From: Clostridiaceae bacterium
GTDB lineage: Bacteria > Bacillota > Clostridia > Acetivibrionales > DUMB01
Direction of reading: 5' to 3'
DNA length: 64,000 nt
NCBI GenBank assembly: GCA_012840085.1
Contig: DUMB01000072.1
Coordinates: 1-64,000 of the forward strand
Each line of letters opens with the position of its first letter. Position 1 is the first letter of the stretch. Made by a program: the position numbers and the translations under genes. Shown piece after piece: positions 9,161 to 17,980 of this stretch. The notes under the pieces were generated by a model. The model did no database searches. It had not been told where the DNA came from and was given only the letters and a program-made list of their open reading frames with translations.

Positions 9161-10561
9161 ATGAAAAAGAGACTTTTCGCGCTGGTACTGGCGTTCCTGA
9201 TGCTCTGCGCATTTCCTGTTCCCGCATTGGCTGTGGAAACCACGGGTTCCATCACTGCGTCCTACAGCGGCGGCATGGTGACATTCTCGGGGTCTGTAAC
9301 GGGTGACGTAAAAGCCGTGGCCGTGCTGCTTTTTAACCCGGATGGTGTTCAAATAGCAATGACCACCTGCGCTGTGACGAGCGGGGGCGGGTTCTCCGGA
9401 AGCATTCGCATAAAACTTACAAGCTATGGCACCTACTCCGTCAAGGCAGCCGATTACGAGGGAGGAGCGTTCTTCTCGGAGGACACCTTCATATTGACGG
9501 AACCTTCACAGCCTCCGACTTCACAGCCTTGGATTCCCCAACCGTCCGTACCGATTACTGATTTTGACAGCGGTGAGAGCGTCACCGCAGCTGATATCGA
9601 AAGGCTTGTCTCAGAGGACAAAACGCTGACCGTGCACGGTGAAGATGGCGCTAAGCTGGTATTCAGCACCGAGGCGCTGGAGGGTATCAGTAAACAAGCA
9701 ACCGGCAGCGTCAAGATGGAAATTGCAAATGTTTCGGATGAGTATCGGCAATCGCATCCCGGCAAGCTGGTGTTCTCCCTGACTGTCAGATCCGGCGATA
9801 AGTACATCACAGATTTCGGCGGCTCCGTCACGGTGTCCCTGCCCTATGAGCTGAAGGAGGGCAAAACTGCGGAAAATGTGACGGCCTGGCACCTGACCGC
9901 AAGCGGCGTCATGATCGAGATACCCTGTACCTATGATACGGCAACGGGACTTGCCAGCTTTACGGTCAGTCACTTTTCCTTATATATCGTGGGCGTCGCA
10001 GGGAAATGGGAAAACCCCTTCGCTGATGTCAGTGAAAGCGATTGGTTCTATGATGCTGTGCGATTTGTCTACGAAAATGGACTGATGGTCGGTACCGGCG
10101 ACACAGCCTTCAGCCCGCAGGTCAATACCTCACGCGGCATGATCGTCACTATCCTGTATCGTCTGGAGAAACTGCCTAAGACAAGTGCTGTCAATCCTTT
10201 TGATGATGTGGCAGCAGGCAAATGGTACACCGATGCCGTCGCATGGGCGGCTGAAAACGGGATTGTCAGTGGCTACGGCGACGGAATGTTCGGCCCTGAG
10301 GATGCTATCACCCGTGAGCAGATGGCGGTGATTCTAATGAATTATTCTAAATTCAAGGGCTATGATGTATCCATGAGCGCCGATCTCTCCAAGTACACAG
10401 ATGCAAGTTCTATCTCAAGCTGGGCAAAGGATGCTATATCCTGGGCTAACGCTACTGCCTTGATCCAAGGCGATGGCGCAAAGCTGATGCCTACAGGCAA
10501 AGCCGAGCGTTGTCAGGTAGCAGCGATTCTTCAGAGGTTTATTGAGAATGTTGTGAAGTAA
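9161..10561 (+). CDS. S-layer homology (SLH) domain surface protein
   Basis: 466 residues; RBS AAGGAGG. Signal peptide MKKRLFALVLAFLMLCAFP with cleavage near ALAVE. An Ig-like N-terminal beta domain is followed by a Pro/Ser/Gln linker (about 115-130) and a second beta domain ending VSHFSLYIVG (about 275). Three SLH repeats follow, at about 285-335 (FADVSESDWFYDAV), 345-395 (FDDVAAGKWYTDAV) and 405-460 (YTDASSISSWAKDA). Three SLH units are the usual number for binding pyruvylated secondary cell-wall polymer. A strong terminator follows, closing the surface-protein operon. Confidence 0.92.
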   Translation: MKKRLFALVLAFLMLCAFPVPALAVETTGSITASYSGGMVTFSGSVTGDVKAVAVLLFNPDGVQIAMTTCAVTSGGGFSGSIRIKLTSYGTYSVKAADYEGGAFFSEDTFILTEPSQPPTSQPWIPQPSVPITDFDSGESVTAADIERLVSEDKTLTVHGEDGAKLVFSTEALEGISKQATGSVKMEIANVSDEYRQSHPGKLVFSLTVRSGDKYITDFGGSVTVSLPYELKEGKTAENVTAWHLTASGVMIEIPCTYDTATGLASFTVSHFSLYIVGVAGKWENPFADVSESDWFYDAVRFVYENGLMVGTGDTAFSPQVNTSRGMIVTILYRLEKLPKTSAVNPFDDVAAGKWYTDAVAWAAENGIVSGYGDGMFGPEDAITREQMAVILMNYSKFKGYDVSMSADLSKYTDASSISSWAKDAISWANATALIQGDGAKLMPTGKAERCQVAAILQRFIENVVK

Positions 10562-10621
10562 GACCGATAGAGTATATTAAATCAGCATAGAGCATTCATG
10601 AGATTGTCAGGAACGAATAAA

Positions 10622-10647
10622 GGGCAGTCAAAAGATTGCCCTTTTTT
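10622..10647 (+). terminator. Rho-independent terminator after the SLH gene
   Basis: GGGCAGTC and GATTGCCC form a stem around an AAAA loop, followed by six T residues. It lies 60 bases after the SLH gene stop. Confidence 0.9.
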
Positions 10648-10769
10648 GTGTTTCAGGGCAAACCAATTTCATATCTGTACATCCGCTTTCTTTTCCATCG
10701 ATATGTTTCCACGAACAGTTGATAAGGCACTTTTGGGCTTCTGGAGTAAAAATCGGGAGTTTTTAAAAT

Positions 10770-10965
10770 CGCCAAAAAAGCTTAAGGGAACAAATCAAGA
10801 AAGATGAAGCTTTTTCTGGCAGCGGTAACTTAAAATCTCAAGACGAAGAATTAAGGCAACTAAAAAAACGCATCGCTGATCCTAGGAGAAAATGCGATAC
10901 TAAAAAAAGCCGCGCCCATCTTTCAAAGACACCAGAAGCAGGACACAGGAATACTCCTTTAAAGG
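10770..10965 (+). mobile_element. IS3-family orfA remnant
   Basis: Read in two frames, this short stretch matches the end of an IS3-type OrfA: a helical stretch leading to AFSGSGNLKSQDEELRQLKK, then after a one-base shift ENAILKKAAPIFQ. The leucine-zipper-like heptads and the ENxILKKA motif are typical of that family. There is no start, no inverted repeat and no OrfB here; an OrfB piece lies at 16480-16854. Confidence 0.7.
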
Positions 10966-10977
10966 CTCAGCCCTTCT

Positions 10978-12042
10978 CTATTTAAAATCCCTGCACGCAT
11001 TTACATACGCAATAACATTTTCCCAAGGTACTTCCGGTTCCAAAAGGTGCGTAGGCGCAACAATCAATCCGCCTTTATCGCCCGCAATTTCAAGATTTTT
11101 AAATACTTCTTTTCTTACCTCATCCGGTGTCCCAAATGGCATTGTAGTTTGTGTTCCAATTGTCCCATAAAAAGAGAGTATATTTCCATACTGCTCATGA
11201 ATTTCTTTAAAATCCATGCATTCAGGCTGCACTGGATTCAACACATCTATACCTGCATCAATAAGATGTGGGATAAAAGGTGCCACAAAACCACACGAAT
11301 GATAAAACACTATAATATCTGGATTAATAGCTTTAGCAGCTTTAATTACCTTTTTAAGTCTAGGCTTTAACCATGTTACATATAAATCCTCGCTCATCAT
11401 CGTGGTTCTCTGCATACCAATATCATCACCTAAGTACAAAATATCCACTCCTGCGCGAGCGTAGGCTTCAGCTCTATGTACTGCAATTTTAGTAACCATG
11501 TCAAGCAAGTATTCTGCTTTTATGTCTTCCATCATCATGTCAATCATAAGCTCTTCCATACTTCTTATGTACCAGGCAGTCTCCCATATAGTGCATTGCA
11601 TATTGCCTACAGCTGCCAATCCCCTGGAATGTATTTCATCAGTTTGCTGTTTTTGATGTGAATTGTCTGCATTAAAATAATCCGGGAATGGATAGCTTTG
11701 AATTTCCTCTAATGAAGTCGCTCTTTTAAGTGGATTGCGCATATATGTCATATGCTTTGCGGCTTCACTTCCTGGCTCATGTGCAACGCCCCATACATCA
11801 ATTTCAGACCCTGCTTTAAGTTCAAAATCATAATACTTTTTAAAGTGGCTGGTATCCTCTGATTTTAGTTTCAAATCGTCAACTGTTCTCCATGGAAAAC
11901 TAAAATAGTCCCGATAATCTAATGTACTTCCGGTTTGACTTTTAAACTCCTGTTCAAGCGAAGGGCAAAGCTCAAAGTTAATTGGCACCTTGTTATAGCC
12001 CTTACGCTTCAATAATGAAATAACATTTTCTCTCTGATTCAT
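10978..12042 (-). CDS. Uroporphyrinogen decarboxylase-family protein
   Basis: 354 residues, close to the usual length for the UroD/MtaA/CmuA superfamily. It has the conserved beta-alpha barrel signatures: GDDIGMQ after strand 5, FYHSCG (His and Cys), and the C-terminal APTHLLEPEVP segment. The lone heme-pathway HemE is unlikely because the N-terminal substrate-binding motif of HemE is absent and no heme genes are nearby. In Clostridia such proteins often act on methylated compounds with corrinoid proteins, which are not encoded here. It is divergent from an AraC regulator that probably controls it. Confidence 0.85.
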   Translation of the reverse strand: MNQRENVISLLKRKGYNKVPINFELCPSLEQEFKSQTGSTLDYRDYFSFPWRTVDDLKLKSEDTSHFKKYYDFELKAGSEIDVWGVAHEPGSEAAKHMTYMRNPLKRATSLEEIQSYPFPDYFNADNSHQKQQTDEIHSRGLAAVGNMQCTIWETAWYIRSMEELMIDMMMEDIKAEYLLDMVTKIAVHRAEAYARAGVDILYLGDDIGMQRTTMMSEDLYVTWLKPRLKKVIKAAKAINPDIIVFYHSCGFVAPFIPHLIDAGIDVLNPVQPECMDFKEIHEQYGNILSFYGTIGTQTTMPFGTPDEVRKEVFKNLEIAGDKGGLIVAPTHLLEPEVPWENVIAYVNACRDFK

Positions 12043-12197
12043 GCCTTAAGCTCCCCGCAATGTTATATTTGGTATTTAACATACATGATACTCATATTTG
12101 CTAAATATACTTACAATATACCATTGACTTATTGTAAATAGAATTGTAAATTTGGTATTAATGATGTTATTATTGGTATTTTGTAATGGGGGATTAT
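12043..12197 (+). promoter_or_regulatory. Divergent control region with three TTGGTATT copies
   Basis: The region between the UroD-family gene and araC-type gene holds TTGGTATT at 12069-12076, 12152-12159 and 12173-12180, all in one orientation. A promoter fit for the right-hand gene is TTGACT (12124-12129), 17 bases, TAAATT (12147-12152). The middle repeat overlaps that -10 box, as expected for an autoregulated AraC protein. Function is inferred. Confidence 0.5.
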
Positions 12198-13043
12198 ATG
12201 TTCTTATTGCCAGATGAGTTTTATAAAACAGATACCGTTCATCGCGTCTTAGGCAATGATCCTATAAACGGGGTACTTTCCTGTGGCTTTATCAATAAAA
12301 AGACAAAAAGTGCAAGTGATAATAACATAGTTTTTGAGTATTATGGAGCACTCCTTCTGTTAAGTGGAGAGGGAACTCATATTGATAGCGAAGGTAAGGA
12401 ATATAAATTATACCCTGGTTGCTTTATTCAAAGAATTCCCGGGAAACCTCATTCTACCATCGTACATCCAGATGGTAAATGGGTTGAATTTTTTATTTGC
12501 TTTGGTAAGGGCTTGTTTGATTCCCTATGCGGGCTTAGTATTATGGATAAAAATCATGATGTTTTGTATCCAGGGGTAAATTATGCGCTGCTTGATATGT
12601 TTATAAATTTGCAAAATCAAATTAAGAACTTGCCTGTGGAACAACTTACATTGGCATTATCAGAGGCTCTAAGAATTATCTTTATTATATATCAAATGCA
12701 TCAGCAGGCACAGTCTTCCGATGAAAGTATTACTCTGGTAAAAGAAGCTTGTTCAATGCTGCAAAAGGACTTTGAAATTAAATTACCTTTTTCTCAAGTC
12801 TGCCATCAACTTGGAGTAGGATATGAAAGTTTCAGAAAAACTTTTAAAAAAATTGTAGGTATTTCACCTACAGAATATCGAGTTCAAAGCAGAATTAATG
12901 TAGCAAAATCACTTTTACTTGAATCTGATAAAAGTATAAAACAGATCGCCTACGAATTAGGATTTCCCGATTCTTATTCATTTTCTGCTCAATTCAAGAG
13001 ATATGTCGGAGTTTCTCCATCTGTATTTAGAAAGAAGTATTAA
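12198..13043 (+). CDS. AraC-family transcriptional regulator
   Basis: 281 residues from ATG 12198, chosen because GGGGG sits 6 bases upstream; an ATG 12 bases earlier has no such site. An N-terminal cupin-like ligand domain (GEGTHIDSEGKEYKLYPG, about residues 62-80) is followed by a C-terminal double helix-turn-helix (about 180-280), including GVGYESFRKTFKKIVGISPT and ELGFPDSYSFSAQFKRYVG. It probably senses a small organic molecule and switches the divergent UroD-family gene. Confidence 0.92.
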   Translation: MFLLPDEFYKTDTVHRVLGNDPINGVLSCGFINKKTKSASDNNIVFEYYGALLLLSGEGTHIDSEGKEYKLYPGCFIQRIPGKPHSTIVHPDGKWVEFFICFGKGLFDSLCGLSIMDKNHDVLYPGVNYALLDMFINLQNQIKNLPVEQLTLALSEALRIIFIIYQMHQQAQSSDESITLVKEACSMLQKDFEIKLPFSQVCHQLGVGYESFRKTFKKIVGISPTEYRVQSRINVAKSLLLESDKSIKQIAYELGFPDSYSFSAQFKRYVGVSPSVFRKKY

Positions 13044-13119
13044 GATTAAGTCAAAACTCAAATATATAACACCTGAAATTAGGCGAAGTTTATATATAAC
13101 GCTGTAAACTTCGACACGG

Positions 13120-13616
13120 GTGAATATGGATATTTACATTGAAGCTGAAAAAGTGGAGCTCGATGGGTATTTGGCGGATGTAACTGATATACAGGATTCC
13201 AATGTTGATGAGATTTATGTTTGGGGCTATGTTACTCATCATAGCGGATTTGGAAATGAGAAATATATTCCTTTACTCGAGATGAAAAATAATAATGTTA
13301 TAAGAGATATAAAAGGGTTCAGCTTTAATATCCATACATATCTGTTTTAATAAACAATCCAGATGAGGACATTACCTTAAAAGAAAACATGAAAACGTAG
13401 ATAAAAATGGAGGGTGGACAAGATTATACGTTATTGGAAGACATTGACGTTGATATACCAGCAAACAGTTTGTTAAGACCCGAGGACAGACTGTATCTGA
13501 ATCTGGTTCATACAGACCTTGAACATTCTTATTTTAAACCAGGAACTTATACAGTTGAAGGGGGATTTGGTGAGTATTCCATTGATAAATTTAGAATTAT
13601 TATAGATGAAGAATAG
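13120..13616 (+). pseudogene. Small protein gene broken by frameshift and stop
   Basis: Two open pieces, 13120-13350 and 13407-13616, read as one protein if a shift near 13345 and a TAG at about 13396 are ignored: an acidic beta-rich chain with YVWGYVTHHSG in the first half and PANSLLRPEDRLYLNLVH and YTVEGGFGEYSIDKF in the second. It resembles a single immunoglobulin-like or lipocalin-like domain. Family unknown. Confidence 0.5.
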
Positions 13617-13621
13617 ACGCC

Positions 13622-13861
13622 ATATCGCTCTTTTTATCTGAAAAAGCCGTAAAGGTATATGGGGTTGAAGTGATAGAAGATGCTGTAAGGGATGCCAAAA
13701 GAAATGCGGAGGAAAAGGGAGTGAATAATGTGCAGTTCATCACCGGGGAAGCGGAAACGGTCATACCGCAGATGTATGACAATGGCATAAGGGCAGACGT
13801 GATGGCAGTGAACCCGTCCAGGAAGGGCTGTGACGAGAGGCTGCTGAAGAAATTGTGGACA
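13622..13861 (+). pseudogene. 23S rRNA uracil-C5 methyltransferase fragment (RlmD/RumA type)
   Basis: About 80 codons match the SAM-binding half of the RumA/RlmD family: KVYGVEVIEDAV, a GEAE motif and NPSRKGCD, where the family has DPPRKGCD before the catalytic region. There is no start and no catalytic Cys segment. The altered DPPR motif shows decay. It ends at a hairpin terminator. Confidence 0.75.
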
Positions 13862-13868
13862 TGCAGCT

Positions 13869-13915
13869 TATACCATCGATGTGTGTCCATGGGAACATAT
13901 CGATGGTATATTTTT
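13869..13915 (+). terminator. Terminator hairpin
   Basis: TATACCATCGAT (13869-13880) pairs perfectly with ATCGATGGTATA (13899-13910), a small inner stem lies in the loop, and five T residues follow. Confidence 0.7.
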
Positions 13916-14109
13916 GCCTAAATTTGAGCCTGAAATTAGGTAGGGTTGATTGGACAGAATAGGAAAATTCGTAGGGTTGTGGAGATAGGATGAATGTGTA
14001 TATTCAGATGTTTCATATATGTTGATAATGATGTGATGAGAGGATAGAATCTATGAGTTCGCGGATATTTTTCTAGTTTTCATAAAATATATTTGATATA
14101 ATTATAAAA

Positions 14110-14235
14110 ATAGGTAATGCCTTTGATAAACCTACTGCAGATATAGGTGTATGGATTTCTGATTTCTTTGGAAGTGGTAAATCTTACTTTCTAAATGCTT
14201 TCCTACATACTAGAGAACCGCAGCGTAAAAGGTGA
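14110..14235 (+). pseudogene. BREX BrxC-like ATPase fragment
   Basis: A 41-codon open stretch reads KPTADIGVWISDFFGSGKS and then YFLNAFLH before a stop. The BrxC family of BREX phage-defence ATPases carries GVWISGFFGSGKSHF around its Walker A loop, at the same distance after a DKP-type motif. Everything else of the gene and of BREX is missing. This is a scrap, identified on a short but characteristic motif. Confidence 0.6.
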
Positions 14236-14291
14236 TAAAAGGCTAGTTAAATTAAATGATATATTAACAAGGTTTAGAAAGGAGAAATGAG

Positions 14292-14903
14292 ATGAACGAG
14301 AAAATAGTAGGGAAGCATAAAGAAGGTATTAGTTTAGGGAAAGGGACATTAGCTATTATACTTATAAATATAGTTTTATTTATTGCTTTAAATACAGCTC
14401 CTGGCCTTAGAGAGAATTTATTGTTGAATCATGAGATATCTATGATACTAGAAAAACCTTGGACACTAATTACTGTGTTTTTATCACATGAAGTGTTTAT
14501 TCATCTTATTTTTAATATGGGTATATTTTTCTTCTTTGGTTCAAGATTAGAAAAGATAACAAGTGCAAAAACAGTAGCAATAGTCTACTTGATAGCAGGG
14601 CTGATAGGTAGTATAACATTTCTATTTACTAGTTTAATAGTACAACGGACAGGGCTTATGACAGGAGCTTCTGCAGCAGTTTTTGGAATAGTAGGTACCT
14701 TTGCGACATTGAGGCCTAATGCTGTATTATTAGGCTCAAAGGCTAAGCTGTGGACGTGGGTATTAGTTATCTTTACTGTACTTTTAGCAGTTATAAACCC
14801 TCAAACATTGGGTAGCGCTGTTGCTCATGTCATAGGAGTATTTGTTGGGATAATCTGTGGCTATTGGCTTAAAAACAAAGAAGATAAGAAGGCTAGATGT
14901 TAG
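14292..14903 (+). CDS. Rhomboid-family intramembrane serine protease
   Basis: 203 residues, about the minimal six-helix rhomboid core; RBS AAAGGAG. Catalytic Ser127 lies in GASAAVFGI and His179 in AHVIGVFVG, with Asn75 in HLIFNMG, the usual rhomboid dyad and oxyanion helper. It acts inside the cytoplasmic membrane, cleaving single-pass membrane substrates. A CPBP membrane protease gene follows 112 bases later in the same direction. Upstream lie only decayed fragments, so it may be an island survivor. The substrate cannot be inferred. Confidence 0.93.
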   Translation: MNEKIVGKHKEGISLGKGTLAIILINIVLFIALNTAPGLRENLLLNHEISMILEKPWTLITVFLSHEVFIHLIFNMGIFFFFGSRLEKITSAKTVAIVYLIAGLIGSITFLFTSLIVQRTGLMTGASAAVFGIVGTFATLRPNAVLLGSKAKLWTWVLVIFTVLLAVINPQTLGSAVAHVIGVFVGIICGYWLKNKEDKKARC

Positions 14904-15015
14904 CTGGTTATAAATTTGACTATATGACATAAATTAAAATCCATTATACACTATAATGTGCAATAATTACTTAACATTCTATTGAACAATCAAGGGGATA
15001 GGATGATAGAGGCAT

Positions 15016-15765
15016 ATGATAAATAGTAAAAGCAATCAGACAGGGGTAAGTATAGTAGCAATAGCCTTACTATTAATATTCCAGCAATTTGCGAGTAAAG
15101 TTGGAAATATAATTGCTAACTGTTTTGATTACAAGATAATAGATGAATATGGTATTTTTGCATACGTATCCGTACATCATATTGTACAGATGCTTATAGC
15201 GTTATTAGCTATTATAATACTTAATAAAAAATATAAAATTGATTTTGGTTTTAATGCTGGCAATAGAAAATTAGGAATGAAGTATTTGTTAGTTTTTACA
15301 GTTGCTGTACTTATATTTACTGTAATCTCATATGGGATTAGATATTTTAGTAATCAAATTATTCAATATGATTATCCGTTAAATGCAAAAAATGTTCTAG
15401 GTACATTAGGATTCCAACTATTGTTGTCAGGGATATCAGAAGAAGTTTTATTTCGTGCTTTACCTATAGGGATTCTCACATTCTGGATTGGCAGTAATAA
15501 AGAGAGAAAATTTACAAAATTGAACTTATCTTATGAGGTTATTATAGCTGCAGTATTGTTCTCAATTGCACATATTAGATGGACTATCAATCCATTTTCA
15601 ATAGGTATGAATTACCTTCAACTGATATACTGCTTTGTTCTAGGGATAGTCTATGGAAAAGCATATCAAGAAAGTAACAGTGTTATATATCCAATGATAA
15701 TGCATAGTATTTCAAATGTTATTATGGTGGGTCTAGGATACATATTTTCAATTATAAATGTCTAG
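15016..15765 (+). CDS. CPBP-family intramembrane metalloprotease
   Basis: 249 residues, mostly transmembrane helices. It shows the CPBP (Abi/CAAX-processing) motifs: EEVLFR (Glu142-Glu143), FSIAHIRW (His186) and HSISN (His230), the metal-binding and catalytic residues of the family. These proteins trim prenylated or peptide substrates or give self-immunity to bacteriocins. A clearly related gene with the same layout lies at 58742-59485. Very AT-rich, unlike the first 10 kb. Confidence 0.93.
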   Translation: MINSKSNQTGVSIVAIALLLIFQQFASKVGNIIANCFDYKIIDEYGIFAYVSVHHIVQMLIALLAIIILNKKYKIDFGFNAGNRKLGMKYLLVFTVAVLIFTVISYGIRYFSNQIIQYDYPLNAKNVLGTLGFQLLLSGISEEVLFRALPIGILTFWIGSNKERKFTKLNLSYEVIIAAVLFSIAHIRWTINPFSIGMNYLQLIYCFVLGIVYGKAYQESNSVIYPMIMHSISNVIMVGLGYIFSIINV

Positions 15766-16425
15766 TAGGATTACCGATTATTCTGCAATAATACAATGGT
15801 TAAGCTGCATGGTTAAAATGCTGTGAATAGGGAAAAATGAATACTATTAGAAGAATAATGGATACAGAATTAGAATACTTAAAATAGTTTTCAAATTTTT
15901 CTGATGAAGGGATCAATATTAAAACCGTTGGAAATATTCCATCCTCGAATTATTGATAGCTGTAAAATGAAAAAAGCACAACAATTATCATGGAGTTTTT
16001 AAACGGCATAAATTACATAGATGAACCCAAAGCAGAATATTTATATATGGCTGCCGAAAAAATAAGAGCGATATGCTTGAAATCGACAGAGAATATGAAC
16101 TGCTTAGATAAAAGGTGTTGTGAAAAAATATACTATAAACAAAATAACATTTTAATATTCGTTAAGAAGTATTTAGTTTCTCAGCAAATGCAGTTATAAA
16201 ACTAGTTTTTAGTAAAATTGTATACCTGTTATCTGGTTATATTCCCTAAAACCTCAAAAGTCGTTGACATGATTCCGCAACCTGCAAAATGCTCAAAAAC
16301 GGCTGACCTGTTCCCATGGACGTAAACATCAATAATGGCCACTTGAGCTAACTACAGACTTTGTGAATGCGGTTAAAGTCAGGAAATTAACTTTGCAGGC
16401 AGGACTGGCAAGTATTTGCGGCTGA
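15766..16425. other. Gene-poor stretch with decayed fragments
   Basis: About 650 bases without an intact gene. A 69-codon open stretch at 15990-16199 (MEFLNGINYIDEPKAEYLYM) has no good ribosome site and no family I recognise. A second short coding-like scrap starts at 15839. Near 16260-16325 the text TTGACATGATTCCG and CTGTTCCCATGG resembles insertion-sequence end repeats. Confidence 0.4.
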
Positions 16426-16450
16426 GTGCTGAAAGGAAGAATAATATCGG

Positions 16451-16485
16451 AAAGCCGTATGCGGGAAAACCGCACGTACGTTTTT
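16451..16485 (+). mobile_element. Relict group II intron domain V
   Basis: AAAGCCGTATGCGGGAAAA followed by CCGCACGTACG is almost the textbook domain V of bacterial group II introns (AGC triad, GNRA-type loop, CG bulge). The last G pairs are replaced by a T run. No other intron domain or reverse transcriptase is adjacent. It belongs to a different class from the CGC introns at 1 and 51839. Confidence 0.6.
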
Positions 16486-16854
16486 TTGGATAAAGCAATA
16501 AAGGATAGAGGAATTGAACCGTTAGGACTTATTTTAAGAAGCGATAATGGATCGCAATATATAGGCCAAAACTTTGAAGAATACTGCAGATTAAAAGGGA
16601 TTTATCATGAATTTACCCATGCAAGATGTCCTGAAGAGAAGGGACATATAGAAGCATATCATGGAATTGTTGAGGAAGAATTACTGAGCAGGAGCGAATT
16701 TGACAGTTTAGAAGAAGCAAAGGCTGCGTTATCAGACTGAGAAGACTTTTATAATAACAGGAGACTGCACTGGGGGCTTAAGTTAAAGACTCCAAGACAA
16801 GTGTACATGGATTTTGAAAATAAAATTAGGATTATAAAAGAAAGAGCAAGCTAA
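16480..16854 (+). mobile_element. IS3-family transposase (OrfB) C-terminal remnant
   Basis: One frame codes for the DDE integrase core: LILRSDNGSQY (second catalytic Asp), then PEEKGHIEAYHGIVEEEL (catalytic Glu), then after an in-frame TGA at 16738-16740 the typical tail FYNNRRLHWGLKLKTPRQ. The N-terminal third, including the first Asp, is missing and replaced by the domain V relict. Not functional. Confidence 0.9.
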
Positions 16855-16989
16855 TGTCCAATATTAAGGTGCCAAAGCAGTTTAGAAAGAAAAGGAACAC
16901 TTGGACAGTGGATGGATAAATGCGATTTTCATTTAAAGTCGTACCTGTAGAATATTACGGATTAATCGCCTTATTTGGAGGTATTCTTA

Positions 16990-17196
16990 ATGAGTAATGA
17001 TATGTGGTATTGCCCTGCTACTGAAAAAGAAATTGACGAGGGACTATGTTGGGAATATTGTTTTGTTGATATAGGAGGACCTATTGATACTACATATGAA
17101 CTTAAGAGATGGATTGAACTAACAAAAAAGTTTAAGGACATTGAAGAATTTCATAAGGAATGTGAGAATTGTATTCATTGTCAATGGGCAAAGTAA
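16990..17196 (+). CDS. Small Cys-rich protein
   Basis: 68 residues; GGAGG lies 8 bases before ATG. Six cysteines (YCPATE, LCWEYCF, ECENCIHCQW) suggest a metal or Fe-S site; the CxxCxxC cluster at the C-terminus is most striking. It has no signal peptide or membrane helix, so it is cytoplasmic. Families of short clostridial proteins begin with the same MWYCPA-type motif, but their role is unknown. Stand-alone gene beside IS debris. Confidence 0.65.
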   Translation: MSNDMWYCPATEKEIDEGLCWEYCFVDIGGPIDTTYELKRWIELTKKFKDIEEFHKECENCIHCQWAK

Positions 17197-17391
17197 TTCG
17201 CAATCTTTATTTAATGTGTCGCTTTAGTAGAATTATATGAAGCAAAAATTATTTATATAATGTGCACTGAATCCAAGATGTTTCCAGTATAGAATTATGT
17301 TTGCGGACCTATATCGGAATTATTGCGTACTTCGGTATTTCTACGTGATAGGAAATAATACGAAAAAGAGTACTACTGTTGGGAGGATATC

Positions 17392-17835
17392 ATGAGAATT
17401 ATCTTAAACGAACCTAAGGGTGAAAATTATAAAGAGCTTATTCAACTTGCATTTGATAAATGCGACATCTTCCTTTTTATTAAGCACAGCCAACTTACAT
17501 ACTACCAATCCTTTGATACTCTATTGGGGGAATTAAAGGATGATTTTATCTGCAATAAGGAACAAAGTGAATGGCCTGGTACACTCTCTGTTCCAACGGC
17601 AACGGTTTATTATTTCCGTACTTCTGAGAAAAGTAGAGAGATAATTAAAAATATAACCGATTCTCTTTTTAATTGGCAGGCACCTTATCTCCCTGACGAC
17701 TTATGTTTTTTGAGAAATAATAAAGAATGGCTCGTTACAACTGCTCATGCACAATATTGTCATATCCTAACGGAAAATCAATTTGAAGTCGAACAATTAC
17801 AAAAAATAAATAGGCTAATTGAGAGGATAGACTAG
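17392..17835 (+). CDS. Hypothetical protein, 147 residues
   Basis: RBS GGGAGG 7 bases before ATG. A soluble protein without signal peptide, rich in Leu, Tyr and Phe, with motifs NEPKGENYKELIQLAFDKC at the start, YYFRTS in the middle and LPDDLCFLRNN later. The regular length and lack of frame damage argue that it is a live gene. The family is not recognised. A small perfect hairpin follows its stop. Confidence 0.7.
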   Translation: MRIILNEPKGENYKELIQLAFDKCDIFLFIKHSQLTYYQSFDTLLGELKDDFICNKEQSEWPGTLSVPTATVYYFRTSEKSREIIKNITDSLFNWQAPYLPDDLCFLRNNKEWLVTTAHAQYCHILTENQFEVEQLQKINRLIERID

Positions 17836-17849
17836 AAATGAATTCAGTG

Positions 17850-17867
17850 GACCGACATCTGTCGGTC
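17850..17867 (+). other. Short perfect inverted repeat
   Basis: GACCGAC and GTCGGTC flank ATCT, 15 bases after the preceding stop codon. No T tract follows, so it is either a weak terminator or a mark of a lost element. Confidence 0.4.
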
Positions 17868-17980
17868 TAGCAAGAATCGGACATATAGGGAACAATCAAA
17901 ACTAACTGCTATTTGGATTGTTAAAACTAAAAAGAACGAACTAGCGTATCAATTCTTTACTGTCTTAAATTAATTTGAGA

